Shown piece by piece: positions 1 to 7,919 of a DNA stretch of 52,155 nucleotides. The position numbers were made by a program, and so were the translations under genes. Source of the DNA: Candidatus Cloacimonadota bacterium (lineage in GTDB: Bacteria > Cloacimonadota > Cloacimonadia > Cloacimonadales > TCS61); the NCBI GenBank assembly GCA_021734835.1, contig JAIPIH010000014.1, forward strand, positions 1 to 52,155, given 5' to 3'. Every line of letters starts with the position of its first letter. Within the stretch, counting starts at the first letter, position 1. Under the pieces are notes generated by a model, which saw only the letters and a list, made by a program, of their open reading frames with translations, was not told the origin of the DNA and searched no databases.

Positions 1-128
1 TCGGCTGCGCCTGTTTTGCTGAGGTAAAGCGTAATAGCTGCCGTAAGTGTGGTCTTGCCATGATCTACGTGACCAATTGTACCAATATTGACATGCGGCT
101 TACTTCTTACAAATTTTTGTTTAGCCAT
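1..128 (-). CDS. tuf: Elongation factor Tu, N-terminal fragment (cut by window edge)
   Basis: EF-Tu is the GTPase that carries aminoacyl-tRNA to the ribosome. Only the first 42 or so codons are present. They read [16 protein letters not shown] and then the P-loop [14 protein letters not shown], which is typical of EF-Tu. A strong Shine-Dalgarno sequence (AAGGAGGGAG on the minus strand, about 131-140) precedes the ATG. The gene follows four tRNA genes on the same strand and is probably co-transcribed with them. The rest lies beyond base 1. SelB has a similar GTPase motif, but the N-terminal extension and the tRNA context fit EF-Tu. Confidence 0.95.
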   Translation of the reverse strand, partial: MAKQKFVRSKPHVNIGTIGHVDHGKTTLTAAITLYLSKTGAA

Positions 129-175
129 TTCTCCCTCCTTGGCAATTTTTTTTAATTATTTTGTCTATTGTTTTC

Positions 176-252
<77 letters not shown>

Positions 253-259
253 AAAAATA

Positions 260-335
260 TGGAGCGGGAGACGGGGCTCGAACCCGCCACCCTTAGCTTG
301 GAAGGCTAATGCTCTACCAAATGAGCTACTCCCGC
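260..335 (-). tRNA. tRNA-Gly (anticodon TCC)
   Basis: On the minus strand the acceptor GCGGGAG pairs with CTCCCGC. The anticodon stem TTAGC/GCTAA encloses CTTCCAA, giving anticodon TCC. The T arm is GCGGGTTCGAGCCCCGT and CCA is encoded. It is third in the four-tRNA cluster. Confidence 0.97.
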
Positions 336-354
336 ACTTTATTTCTTGCATTGA

Positions 355-440
355 TGGTGGAGGGGGGAGGATTTGAACCTCCGAAGGCATCCGCCGACAG
401 ATTTACAGTCTGTTCCCTTTGACCACTCGGGAACCCCTCC
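355..440 (-). tRNA. tRNA-Tyr (anticodon GTA), long variable arm
   Basis: This is a class II tRNA of 86 bases including CCA. The acceptor is GGAGGGG/CCCCTCC and the anticodon stem ACAGA/TCTGT encloses CTGTAAA, so the anticodon is GTA. A long variable arm (CGGCGGATGCCTTCG region) follows, as expected for bacterial tRNA-Tyr. It is second in the cluster. Confidence 0.97.
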
Positions 441-446
441 ATTTTA

Positions 447-522
447 TGGTGCCGACGGTAGGAATCGAACCCACAACCGCTCGATTACAAGTCGAGTGCT
501 CTACCGTTGAGCCACGTCGGCA
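447..522 (-). tRNA. tRNA-Thr (anticodon TGT)
   Basis: On the minus strand the acceptor TGCCGAC pairs with GTCGGCA. The anticodon stem CTCGA/TCGAG encloses CTTGTAA, anticodon TGT. The T arm is GTGGGTTCGATTCCTAC and CCA is encoded. It is the first gene of the tRNA-tuf cluster, so the promoter should lie in 523-660. Confidence 0.97.
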
Positions 523-537
523 ATTAAATGTTGAAAC

Positions 538-566
538 AGAAAATTTTTTTGATAATTCTCTGTCAA
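538..566 (-). promoter_or_regulatory. Possible promoter of the tRNA-tuf cluster
   Basis: The minus strand has a perfect -35-like TTGACA (566-561) about 40 bases before the first tRNA. Seventeen bases on, the -10 position reads only TTTTCT, a poor match. A second TTGACA lies at 644-639, also without a good -10 element. The position is sensible but the sequence support is weak. Confidence 0.25.
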
Positions 567-770
567 TAATTATCACAATTATGCACATAAAAAGATCAAA
601 TACAACCGAATTGACAAAAAATTTTCTTTAGTGATATGTGTCAAATCTTTTTCTACCATATTTTGTTAAAAAAAATAACTGATTTGACTAAGTAAAATAT
701 TCATTTGAAAAAAACTTTTGAAATGTGGTCAAAAAGAGGCTATAAAATCTTCTGAAAAATGTACTTTACA

Positions 771-2147
771 TTATTTTTTTATTTTCCATTCAGTACCATT
801 GAGTGTGTCTTTCAATATGATGCCAAGCTCTTTTAAATCATCGCGTATAGCATCTGCTAGCTCCCATTTCTTTTCCAATTTAAAGTTATCTCTATATTCA
901 ATAAGAAGTGAGATCAGTTTTTCTGAAATTGGTTCAATATTATTACTGAGTGTTCGTTCCAGATCAGAAAAAAATCCCAGTACTTTTCCAAGCTCAATAA
1001 GAAGTTTTATCAAAGATTTATCATTAATTTTATTATAAGCTTTAGAAATCTCAAATAATATTGCAATTGCTTTCGCCGTGTTAAAATCGTCATTCATGGC
1101 AACGATAAATTTATCTTTATATTTTTGTACACTATCATCATATTTTAAATAAATATCATTCTTAAGATCGTACCCGGAATTTTCGATTGTATTATATAAA
1201 TTTCTTATAGCTTGCTGCGATTCTTCCAGAATCTTTTCATTGAAGTCAATCGGGCTTCTATAATGTTTCGAGAGGAAGAAGAATCTTATTGCTTCAGCGT
1301 TAAATTTTTTTAGAATATCTCTGGCAGTAAAAAAATTATCTAGACTTTTAGACATTTTTTCACCTTCGATATTCAGATATCCGTTATGCATCCAGTAATT
1401 CGCCAGTTTGTTTCCAGTTGAAGCCTCTGCCTGGGCAATTTCATTTTCGTGATGTGGAAAAATAAGGTCTATACCACCGCCATGTATATCAAATGTTTTG
1501 CCAAAGAGCTTACGAGACATTACAACGCATTCTGTATGCCATCCGGGTCGACCTTCACCCCAGGGACTTGTCCATTTCGGTTCACCGGGTTTTGCCTTTT
1601 TCCAGAGTGTGAAATCTGCAGGATGTTTTTTCTGCTTATTTGTTTTAACTCTTGCCCCGGCTTGAAGTTCATCCAATTTCTTACCAGACAGTTTGCCATA
1701 GTCTTTTGAGTTTGTAACTGAGAAATAGACATCACCATTGATCTCATAAGCATAGCTTCTCTCTTCCAGCTCTTTGATCAGTTTGATCATTTCGCCAATG
1801 TATTCTGTAGCTTTAGGCTGGTGATCAGCTGGAGAAACTCCTAAAGAGCCGCTGTCTTCTAAAAAAGCCTTAGTATACTTTTCAGCAATATCGGCTACCG
1901 GGATCTTTTCTTCAAGTGATTGATCGATCAGCTTATCATCAATATCTGTAATGTTACGGACTAACGTAACTTTGTTACCTAAATACTCAAAATACTTTTT
2001 TACTACATCAAAAAAAATGAGTGGTCTGGCATTTCCTATATGAAAAAAATTGTAAACAGTTGGTCCACAGACATAAATACTGATCTCATCCTTGATTACC
2101 GGGATGAATTCTTCCTTTTTGTTAGTTAAGGTATTGTATATTTTCAT
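771..2147 (-). CDS. cysS: Cysteinyl-tRNA synthetase
   Basis: This is the class I synthetase that charges tRNA-Cys, 458 aa, a normal length. The HIGN signature lies at residues 36-39 and KMSKS at 264-268. Expected zinc ligands are visible: C27 (CGPT), C207 (GWHTEC), H232 and E236 (PHHENE). A GGAG sequence 7 bases before the ATG supports the start. It is the last gene of the minus-strand operon that starts at 5344, only 11 bases after rsmD. A 6-bp AT-rich hairpin (758-772) with four T residues follows the stop codon and could be a weak terminator. Confidence 0.98.
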   Translation of the reverse strand: MKIYNTLTNKKEEFIPVIKDEISIYVCGPTVYNFFHIGNARPLIFFDVVKKYFEYLGNKVTLVRNITDIDDKLIDQSLEEKIPVADIAEKYTKAFLEDSGSLGVSPADHQPKATEYIGEMIKLIKELEERSYAYEINGDVYFSVTNSKDYGKLSGKKLDELQAGARVKTNKQKKHPADFTLWKKAKPGEPKWTSPWGEGRPGWHTECVVMSRKLFGKTFDIHGGGIDLIFPHHENEIAQAEASTGNKLANYWMHNGYLNIEGEKMSKSLDNFFTARDILKKFNAEAIRFFFLSKHYRSPIDFNEKILEESQQAIRNLYNTIENSGYDLKNDIYLKYDDSVQKYKDKFIVAMNDDFNTAKAIAILFEISKAYNKINDKSLIKLLIELGKVLGFFSDLERTLSNNIEPISEKLISLLIEYRDNFKLEKKWELADAIRDDLKELGIILKDTLNGTEWKIKK

Positions 2148-2158
2148 TCAAGGCTCCG

Positions 2159-2692
2159 TTACTTACTCAAAACTGTAACTACGCTATCACCGTAGTTTTT
2201 TTGGAACGTAATCATTTTTCTCCATTTTGTTGATAATTCTTCTCTGGGAGAATGCTCTATAACAAGTCTTCCAGAATTTGACAGCACCGAATTATCAAAT
2301 ATTTTTTCAACTGTAATATTCACAAGGTTTTTATTATAAGGCGGGTCCATAAAGATCAGATCAAATGTTTTTTCACAGCTGTTTAAGTAAGCATTCACTT
2401 TCTTCCTGTGAATTCTGCAGGCTGTAGTACATTTGAGTTTTTCTATATTACGTTTTAAAATTTTAATGGATTTATCGGAAAAATCGATGAAATCAACAAA
2501 GGCGGCATCTCTGCTGATCGCTTCAAAACCCAAAGATCCGCTTCCGGCATAGAGATCAAGGACGGTTTGATTCGCACAGGATGATATTACAGAAAATATA
2601 ACTTCTTTTATGTAATCTGTAGTTGGACGTGCTGTATTTCCCGGCACAGTAAAGATATTTGCTTTCTTGAATTTCCCGGTGATTATTCTCAT
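2159..2692 (-). CDS. rsmD: 16S rRNA (guanine-N2)-methyltransferase RsmD
   Basis: RsmD methylates G966 (E. coli numbering) of 16S rRNA using S-adenosylmethionine. The 177-aa protein has the family's N-terminal RPTTDYIKEVIFS (residues 22-34), the SAM-binding motif DLYAGSGSLG (46-55) and the catalytic DPPY (116-119). The ATG overlaps the stop codon of the preceding tiny ORF (TAATG), which suggests translational coupling. In many bacteria rsmD is followed by coaD; here it is followed by cysS. Confidence 0.95.
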   Translation of the reverse strand: MRIITGKFKKANIFTVPGNTARPTTDYIKEVIFSVISSCANQTVLDLYAGSGSLGFEAISRDAAFVDFIDFSDKSIKILKRNIEKLKCTTACRIHRKKVNAYLNSCEKTFDLIFMDPPYNKNLVNITVEKIFDNSVLSNSGRLVIEHSPREELSTKWRKMITFQKNYGDSVVTVLSK

Positions 2693-2817
2693 TATCTCTT
2701 TTCTCCCGAATATACAAAGCTGAATTCCAATTGTATGGGTTTCTTTTCATAGTGAGGGCAGCCCAGCAGAAAAGTCTCTGCAGTTTGTTTGCAGTTTCGC
2801 GTACAATTTAAGCACAA
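2692..2817 (-). CDS. Tiny Cys-rich protein, 41 aa, coupled to rsmD
   Basis: This short frame fills the gap between the acidic protein and rsmD. It opens at TTG (2817-2815), two bases after the upstream TAATAA, and ends in a TAA whose last A is the first base of the rsmD ATG. The product starts M-C-L-N-C-T-R-N-C and has a fourth cysteine in GCPHY (C2, C5, C9, C20), a layout resembling a small zinc-binding knuckle. The C-terminal half is hydrophobic and charged (PIQLEFSFVYSGEKR). No ATG is available, so reinitiation after the upstream stop or a TTG start must be assumed. I do not recognise a family. Exact packing between two genes and the CxxC...C pattern are the evidence that it is real. Confidence 0.55.
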   Translation of the reverse strand: MCLNCTRNCKQTAETFLLGCPHYEKKPIQLEFSFVYSGEKR

Positions 2818-2821
2818 TTTA

Positions 2822-3850
2822 TTAATTGTTATCTTCTTCTTCGACATTCTCAGATACTTTTAATAGTTCAATTGCATAATTCAGATCTGAAAGAGAGATA
2901 TTAACAAATGGTGTATCGGATCCCACATTTTCTTTTAAAACTTTTTCTACTTCTTCCGGCTTAAAATTAGATAGTTGAGTTAATAATTTAACAAGTTTAT
3001 CTTTCATCTCAGGTACTTCCATAATAGGAGTTAGCCCTTCATAATGTTCTACTGAATCTTCCTCTTCTTCTGCTTCTATACTTTTCTCTTTTATTCTGTC
3101 TTGTTTGTGATTATTCTTTTTCAAGATATCTTCTATAGAAGTTTCTGATTCGGGCTGGGGAATTTCCTCATCCTCAATGGTAAGCGAATCTGTAGCTTCC
3201 AAGTCTTCTTCGGAATCTAATGAAAGATCGTCGTCTAAAGTAGTTTCATCAATTTCCGGATCAACAGGTCTTTTTACGTCCGGCACAAGTAGATCTGATT
3301 CATCAATATCAGGTTCAGAGTCAGCTTCTTGTTTTTTCACTACACCTTTGGATTCTGATTCTTTAGGTTCATGCGAAGCTTCAGAACTCTCTTGAACTTG
3401 AGACACTTCATCTTCTGTTTTCTCAAAATCCACTGGTGCTTTTTTTGTATCTTCCTGTTCCGACATAATTTCTTTGCTTTCTTCCTCAATTTCCAATGAA
3501 GTTTCTTCTTCAGGCTCCAATTCTTCCAGATCGTCTTGAGTTAGTTCTTCCGGATATGTTTCTTCGTTGATAAACTCGGTATTTGATTCCTGATATTTCC
3601 TGAATTGCTCATGAGGCAGAATAAGAAAATTTCTTTTTTCTTCATCACTGAACAACTCATTAATAAGTTTGGAATATTCCAGCTTATTTTCTTTAAAAAT
3701 GATCTCAATCATTTCATTAATTTTAGCTTGAAGTTTTTCAGATGATTTTTTTTGATTAAGATTCTTATAGATCACCAAAGCATCAATATACTGATCTTGA
3801 TTTTCATACAATTCAGCTAAAGTTAATGTTGGTTCAGCATTATTTACCAT
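2822..3850 (-). CDS. Acidic protein with TPR-like N-terminus
   Basis: The product is a 342-aa soluble protein without signal peptide. Residues about 5-50 (TLAELYENQDQYIDALVIYKNL) look like one TPR helix pair. A long Glu/Asp/Ser-rich and probably disordered stretch (roughly 85-275) follows, then a small folded tail of about 60 residues (LTPIMEVPEMKDKLVKLL...). The ATG at 3850 is preferred over an upstream codon: it has GGGAG six bases upstream and lies one base past the ComEA-like stop, whereas the longer frame would overlap that gene. Function is unknown. It sits between the ComEA-like gene and rsmD in one operon. Confidence 0.8.
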   Translation of the reverse strand: MVNNAEPTLTLAELYENQDQYIDALVIYKNLNQKKSSEKLQAKINEMIEIIFKENKLEYSKLINELFSDEEKRNFLILPHEQFRKYQESNTEFINEETYPEELTQDDLEELEPEEETSLEIEEESKEIMSEQEDTKKAPVDFEKTEDEVSQVQESSEASHEPKESESKGVVKKQEADSEPDIDESDLLVPDVKRPVDPEIDETTLDDDLSLDSEEDLEATDSLTIEDEEIPQPESETSIEDILKKNNHKQDRIKEKSIEAEEEEDSVEHYEGLTPIMEVPEMKDKLVKLLTQLSNFKPEEVEKVLKENVGSDTPFVNISLSDLNYAIELLKVSENVEEEDNN

Positions 3851-3851
3851 A

Positions 3852-4457
3852 TTATTCTCCCAGCGAAATTTGTTCGCTAATTTTCTCCAAAGTTTTCTTA
3901 CCAATGCCTTTCACTTTTAATAACTCATTTATCTCTTTAAACTCTCCGATCTTACTTCTTAAAGCTATTATTTTTTCAGCTTTTGAAGGACCTATACCCT
4001 TAATTTTTGTCAATTCGTTTTTATCTGCAGTATTGATATTTACTTTTATTACAGAATCAGAAGTCCTCTTACTTTCCTGGTTTGAAGCGGTTTCAGAGTG
4101 ACTAGTAGTAGATCCTATCAAGTATTTTTTGATCTTAGCATAAGTTTTCTCCCCGATCCCTTTAACCTTCATCAAGTCCTCATTATTCCGGAAACCGAAT
4201 TCTGATCTATAGCTTAGGATATTGGCAGCTGTTTTTTCACCAATACCGGGAATAGTCATTAACTCTTCTTTTGTAGCATTTTGCAGATCGTATTTTATCT
4301 GATGATCTTGCTGAAAGTTTAAGCTGTCAGCAGCTTGGGCATCATTTTCTGCTATGAGCCCCGTAAAGTTTATTATTAATCCAACAAAAGCAAAAAAAGC
4401 TATGAAAAGCAGCAGCTTTTGTTCATCTGATGTCAGAAAATCGTTTAATTTTTTCAT
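3852..4457 (-). CDS. ComEA-like membrane-anchored helix-hairpin-helix protein
   Basis: The 201-aa protein has a short cytoplasmic start, one membrane segment (about 14-36) and two helix-hairpin-helix DNA-binding units. The first (58-113) contains MTIPGIGEKTAANIL and VKGIGEKTYAKI. The second (138-195) contains INTADKNELTKIKGIGPSKA and VKGIGKKTLEKI. ComEA proteins bind incoming DNA outside the cytoplasmic membrane during transformation, and most have one such unit, so the duplication is notable. The start overlaps the peptidase stop (ATGA). A role in DNA uptake is inferred; no other competence gene lies beside it. Confidence 0.85.
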   Translation of the reverse strand: MKKLNDFLTSDEQKLLLFIAFFAFVGLIINFTGLIAENDAQAADSLNFQQDHQIKYDLQNATKEELMTIPGIGEKTAANILSYRSEFGFRNNEDLMKVKGIGEKTYAKIKKYLIGSTTSHSETASNQESKRTSDSVIKVNINTADKNELTKIKGIGPSKAEKIIALRSKIGEFKEINELLKVKGIGKKTLEKISEQISLGE

Positions 4458-5344
4458 TTTTCCAGGTAGATCAATTCAGTTAATGTCTGACCAACAATTT
4501 TTAACGATCCGGGTGAACATTTATCCGGAGTATCTTCTAAAGTATGCCAAAAAGGATATTCAAAATCTATGATATCGATCGCATTAAAACCGGCTGCAAT
4601 AAGTGGATAATGATCATCATAGATCTGATTGGTGATCTTAGGTTGAAATTCATTATAACCCAGCCGATCAGCAATTTCCCATACTTCTTTAACTAAAATC
4701 GGTGAGTTGTGATACGAGAAATATTCCATATTGATAGAAAGATCGGAATCTCCAATCATATCAACTACAATTGCCTTCTCCGGCTTAGGTTTGACATAAT
4801 TATCAGCAAAATAGGTAGAACCTAAGCACCAGGTATCATTTTCTCCATAAGAACCCATATCTTCCAGATCAAAGAAAACAAGATCAAGCCCGAATTGCTG
4901 CGGCTGCTGCATTGAGATCAACCTTGCCAGCTCTAACAAAACCGCTACACCGCTGGCTGCATCATTAGCACCTGGAATAGGTGTTTCATGAAGTGCAATA
5001 TCTTCTTCTTTATCTGCCCAGGGTCTTGTGTCATAATGTGCAGCTATTAATATTCTGCGACTCATCTGGGGATAGAATCTGGCGATAATATTTATGCCCT
5101 TGATCGCTTCACCTTCTACGGTAATCGAGAATTCCTGTAATTCGATAAGAGCTTGGAATTTCGTGAGCTCATTAATAATGTAATCTCTACAGAGTTCAAT
5201 TCCGTCTGAATTCGGGTACCTCGCTCCAAATTCACATTGTTTTTCCAAATGTGAATATGCTTTATCAGCGTCAAATGCTGGTATTTTATGCGCGCAGGAT
5301 GATAATAAAATAATTATTAAAAAAATAAAACTATACTTGCTCAT
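4454..5344 (-). CDS. M28-family zinc peptidase / glutaminyl-cyclase-like lipoprotein
   Basis: The 296-aa product has a lipoprotein signal (lipobox LSSC, Cys17). Metal-site motifs of the M28 fold are in order: AHYDT (H103, D105), GANDAASG (D128), DLED (E161, D162), VVDMIGD (D195) and FWHTLEDTPD near the end. The HYDTRPW and FWHT..DTPD details resemble the glutaminyl-cyclase branch, so it could cyclise N-terminal Gln rather than cleave peptides. I place the start at the second Met (5344): GGAGG is six bases before it but directly abuts the first ATG. It heads the operon running to cysS. Confidence 0.88.
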   Translation of the reverse strand: MSKYSFIFLIIILLSSCAHKIPAFDADKAYSHLEKQCEFGARYPNSDGIELCRDYIINELTKFQALIELQEFSITVEGEAIKGINIIARFYPQMSRRILIAAHYDTRPWADKEEDIALHETPIPGANDAASGVAVLLELARLISMQQPQQFGLDLVFFDLEDMGSYGENDTWCLGSTYFADNYVKPKPEKAIVVDMIGDSDLSINMEYFSYHNSPILVKEVWEIADRLGYNEFQPKITNQIYDDHYPLIAAGFNAIDIIDFEYPFWHTLEDTPDKCSPGSLKIVGQTLTELIYLEK

Positions 5345-5510
5345 TCTCATCCTCCAAACTGATTTTACAAAAAAAAGGAAAACAATAATCTGTCAATTTT
5401 GTTTTAGTTTGAGATTAAAGATAATTAGCAGAGCCAAAATGTATCGGTAAAAAAACTAAGTTGTAAAGAGATCAAATTTTGAATATTGGAAAATAGAAGT
5501 TTTGTCATAA

Positions 5511-5605
5511 TGGCTGAGAGGGCAGGAATCGAACCTGCCGTAGACAGTTTTAGCTGCCCATTACTGGTTTTGAAGACCAGTTGGAACACCAGTTCCATCC
5601 TCTCT
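5511..5605 (-). tRNA. selC: Selenocysteine tRNA (anticodon TCA)
   Basis: Read on the minus strand, this is a long class II tRNA of about 95 bases with encoded CCA. It has an extended D stem (GGAAC-TGGT-GTTCC), an anticodon arm CTGG-TCTTCAAA-CCAG with anticodon TCA, a long variable arm (GGGCAG/CTGTCT) and T arm GCAGG-TTCGATT-CCTGC. The discriminator is G, as in E. coli selC. The acceptor helix GAGAGG/CCTCTC pairs well, but the outermost pair appears to be A-A and the eighth pair A-C, so the exact 5' end is uncertain. The divergent neighbour is selB, which agrees with the identification. Confidence 0.93.
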
Positions 5606-5743
5606 TTAGTAATGCTTGTACAAAATTTAATTTTATCCCTTGTGTAAAGATTTTTTTCAAATTGTTAATTCTTAACTATTGGTACTTGACTAATTTTATG
5701 CCAAACAGATAGTAAAACAAATATTTATACTAGAGAAGGTAAA

Positions 5744-7720
5744 ATGGAAACAGAGCATTTAATAATGGGTACAGCCGGCCATGTTGATCATGGTAAAACA
5801 TCTTTGGTCAAAGCACTTTCTGGATATGATTGTGATACGCATAAACAAGAAAAAGAACGCGGGATAACTATTAATTTAGGATTTTCTCACCTCGATCTAA
5901 CGGAGGACATTAGTGTCGGGATCATTGATGTACCTGGACATGCAGATTTTATCAAAACAATGGTCGCTGGTGCAAGTGGTATCGATTTTGTACTTCTGGT
6001 AATTGCCGCTGATGAAGGAATTATGCCTCAAACAAAAGAGCATCTGGAAATTATGGAAACTTTAGGGATAACAAAAGGAATTGTTGTGTTAAACAAGGTT
6101 GACTTAGTTGATGCCGAATTTTTAGAACTGGTTGAAGAAGAGATCACAGATTTTTTAAAGGACTCTTTTCTGAAAGATGCACCGATCGTAAAAGTCTCAA
6201 CTGTTACAAATGAAGGGATCGGAGAACTGCTAGCTGAAATAACTAAAACAGTTCAAACAATTCCCCTGCGAAAAGCGGAAGGCTTATTCCGGATGTATAT
6301 TGACAGGATATTTACTCAAAAAGGATTTGGAACGATAGTTAACGGCTCTGTTATTTCCGGTATATTATCACAGACAGATCCGGTATATCTGCTTCCCGGC
6401 GAGAAGGAGTTGCGGATAAGAAGATTAGAGCATCATGGTAATGAAGTTTCACAAGTGAGAGCAGGAGACAGAGCATCATTCAACCTGGTTGGTTTCAAAC
6501 AAAAATATTTCAAACATGGAATGATCTTGTCGAATAAAAAGATAAAACCTACAAACTTGATAGATGTTAAATTAAATTTATATAGGGATTCTTCTGAATT
6601 AGGTCTTTGGAATCAAGTTATATTTCTTCTGGGAACAAATCGTTTGATGGTGCGGATACACTTGCTGGATACAGATACACTGCAAAGTGGTGAAAACTGT
6701 CTGGCGCAAGTGTATCTACCACAAGCTATCATCACGCAACTCAATGATAAATTCATTATTAGAAATTCTTCCGGAAATCTGACGTTGGGTGGAGGTAAAG
6801 TGGTAGATCCGTATCCTCTGCATCACCGTAGAAGAAGAACAAAACAGGTAGAAATAGTAAAGAAAATTGCAGAGGGAGATTTGGAAGAAATTATCGCTGC
6901 AGAGGTACGGAAATCCGCACTGCCGGTGTCTCAGCAAAATCTTGCTGAAAAGTTGAATATGGCTCCGGATGATCTGATCGAAACAATTTTCCAAAAATTA
7001 CCCAATGATATCATTTTTTATCAATCCGCCAACGATATTATTCTTTTACATAAGAGAATGAATACTGCTTATCAGAATAAAATTCTCAACGGATTAAGAG
7101 AATATCACTTGAAAAATCCTCTGAAAAACAGCGGTAGAACTTTTAAAGAACTAATGGGGATTTTTGGTGAAGATCAAAATGAGATCACTCAAGTAACATT
7201 AAATCAATTATTATCCGATCTGAATAAAAATAATAAGCTCAAAAAAATAGGAAATACCTGGATATTACACGATCATGAAGTTAAAATAAAAGATGATCTC
7301 AAACTATTGATCAAACATACAGAAGAATTTATCAAAATGAAAGGAAATAATGCTGTTGATATTAAGGAAATCTACAATTTTGGAAAATCCGAAACAGCGA
7401 CCGATAAAGATATGGATAGGGTTTTGGTATATCTCATTGATAATAGAAGTATCTATTTATTGCAGCAAAAATATCTACATTCCTCGTTCATTGAAAAAGC
7501 AAAAAAGATATTAATAAAATTTTTAACTGAAAATGATGCAGGGATAAAAGTTTCTGAATTTCGTGATCTAATGGAGACGAACAGAACGACAGCTCTTATA
7601 TTATTAGAATCTTTTGACAATGAAAATATTACTCTGAGAAAAGGGAATTTCAGATATCTAACTAAGAAGTTTTTGAAACAATTATCCTCAGTTCATCCTG
7701 AAGTCCATTTGAACAATTGA
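5744..7720 (+). CDS. selB: Selenocysteine-specific elongation factor SelB
   Basis: SelB is the GTPase that delivers Sec-tRNA to UGA codons marked by a SECIS hairpin. The 658-aa protein has P-loop GHVDHGKT (12-19), switch region KERGITINLGF (37-47), DVPGH (62-66) and NKVD (117-120). EF-Tu-like domains 2 and 3 follow, and the roughly 270-residue C-terminal half should form the winged helices that bind SECIS RNA. The length matches the family. The ATG follows AGAAGG. It is transcribed away from selC, 138 bases apart. selA and selD are not in the window. Confidence 0.96.
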   Translation: METEHLIMGTAGHVDHGKTSLVKALSGYDCDTHKQEKERGITINLGFSHLDLTEDISVGIIDVPGHADFIKTMVAGASGIDFVLLVIAADEGIMPQTKEHLEIMETLGITKGIVVLNKVDLVDAEFLELVEEEITDFLKDSFLKDAPIVKVSTVTNEGIGELLAEITKTVQTIPLRKAEGLFRMYIDRIFTQKGFGTIVNGSVISGILSQTDPVYLLPGEKELRIRRLEHHGNEVSQVRAGDRASFNLVGFKQKYFKHGMILSNKKIKPTNLIDVKLNLYRDSSELGLWNQVIFLLGTNRLMVRIHLLDTDTLQSGENCLAQVYLPQAIITQLNDKFIIRNSSGNLTLGGGKVVDPYPLHHRRRRTKQVEIVKKIAEGDLEEIIAAEVRKSALPVSQQNLAEKLNMAPDDLIETIFQKLPNDIIFYQSANDIILLHKRMNTAYQNKILNGLREYHLKNPLKNSGRTFKELMGIFGEDQNEITQVTLNQLLSDLNKNNKLKKIGNTWILHDHEVKIKDDLKLLIKHTEEFIKMKGNNAVDIKEIYNFGKSETATDKDMDRVLVYLIDNRSIYLLQQKYLHSSFIEKAKKILIKFLTENDAGIKVSEFRDLMETNRTTALILLESFDNENITLRKGNFRYLTKKFLKQLSSVHPEVHLNN

Positions 7721-7752
7721 TTGCATAAATTTGTTTTTTTCGATTATTTTAT

Positions 7753-7772
7753 CCTATGCGTAAACGCATAGG
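7753..7772. repeat. Perfect hairpin, REP-like
   Basis: CCTATGCG-TAAA-CGCATAGG is a perfect 8-bp inverted repeat with a four-base loop, 33 bases after the selB stop. A T-run lies some 14 bases downstream, too far for a classical terminator. It is the first of three similar hairpins in 140 bases. Confidence 0.7.
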
Positions 7773-7828
7773 CTATTCATGATGTGTTTTTTAATAGCGT
7801 GATAATAGATTGGGAAATAAACAAATAG

Positions 7829-7848
7829 CCCAGCCGTTCACGGCTGGG
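7829..7848. repeat. Perfect hairpin, REP-like (TTCA loop)
   Basis: CCCAGCCG-TTCA-CGGCTGGG is a perfect 8-bp stem with loop TTCA. No U-tract follows on the plus strand, so it is not an obvious terminator. Together with the next hairpin it has the look of a REP-type palindrome. Confidence 0.7.
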
Positions 7849-7877
7849 AATAAAATAAAAAACGAGATTTTATATAC

Positions 7878-7889
7878 GCCGTTCACGGC
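7878..7889. repeat. Short hairpin with the same GCCG-TTCA-CGGC core
   Basis: GCCG-TTCA-CGGC repeats the core and loop of the hairpin 30 bases upstream. It lies just before the start of the exported protein gene. Confidence 0.55.
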
Positions 7890-7919
7890 ATTATAAAAAT
7901 GGGGAGATCAAAAAAGATA

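Noticed and set aside
771..1038. Plus-strand open frames inside cysS and many others opposite real genes
   Set aside because: They are low-complexity shadows of well-identified genes on the opposite strand with no family resemblance or Shine-Dalgarno context.
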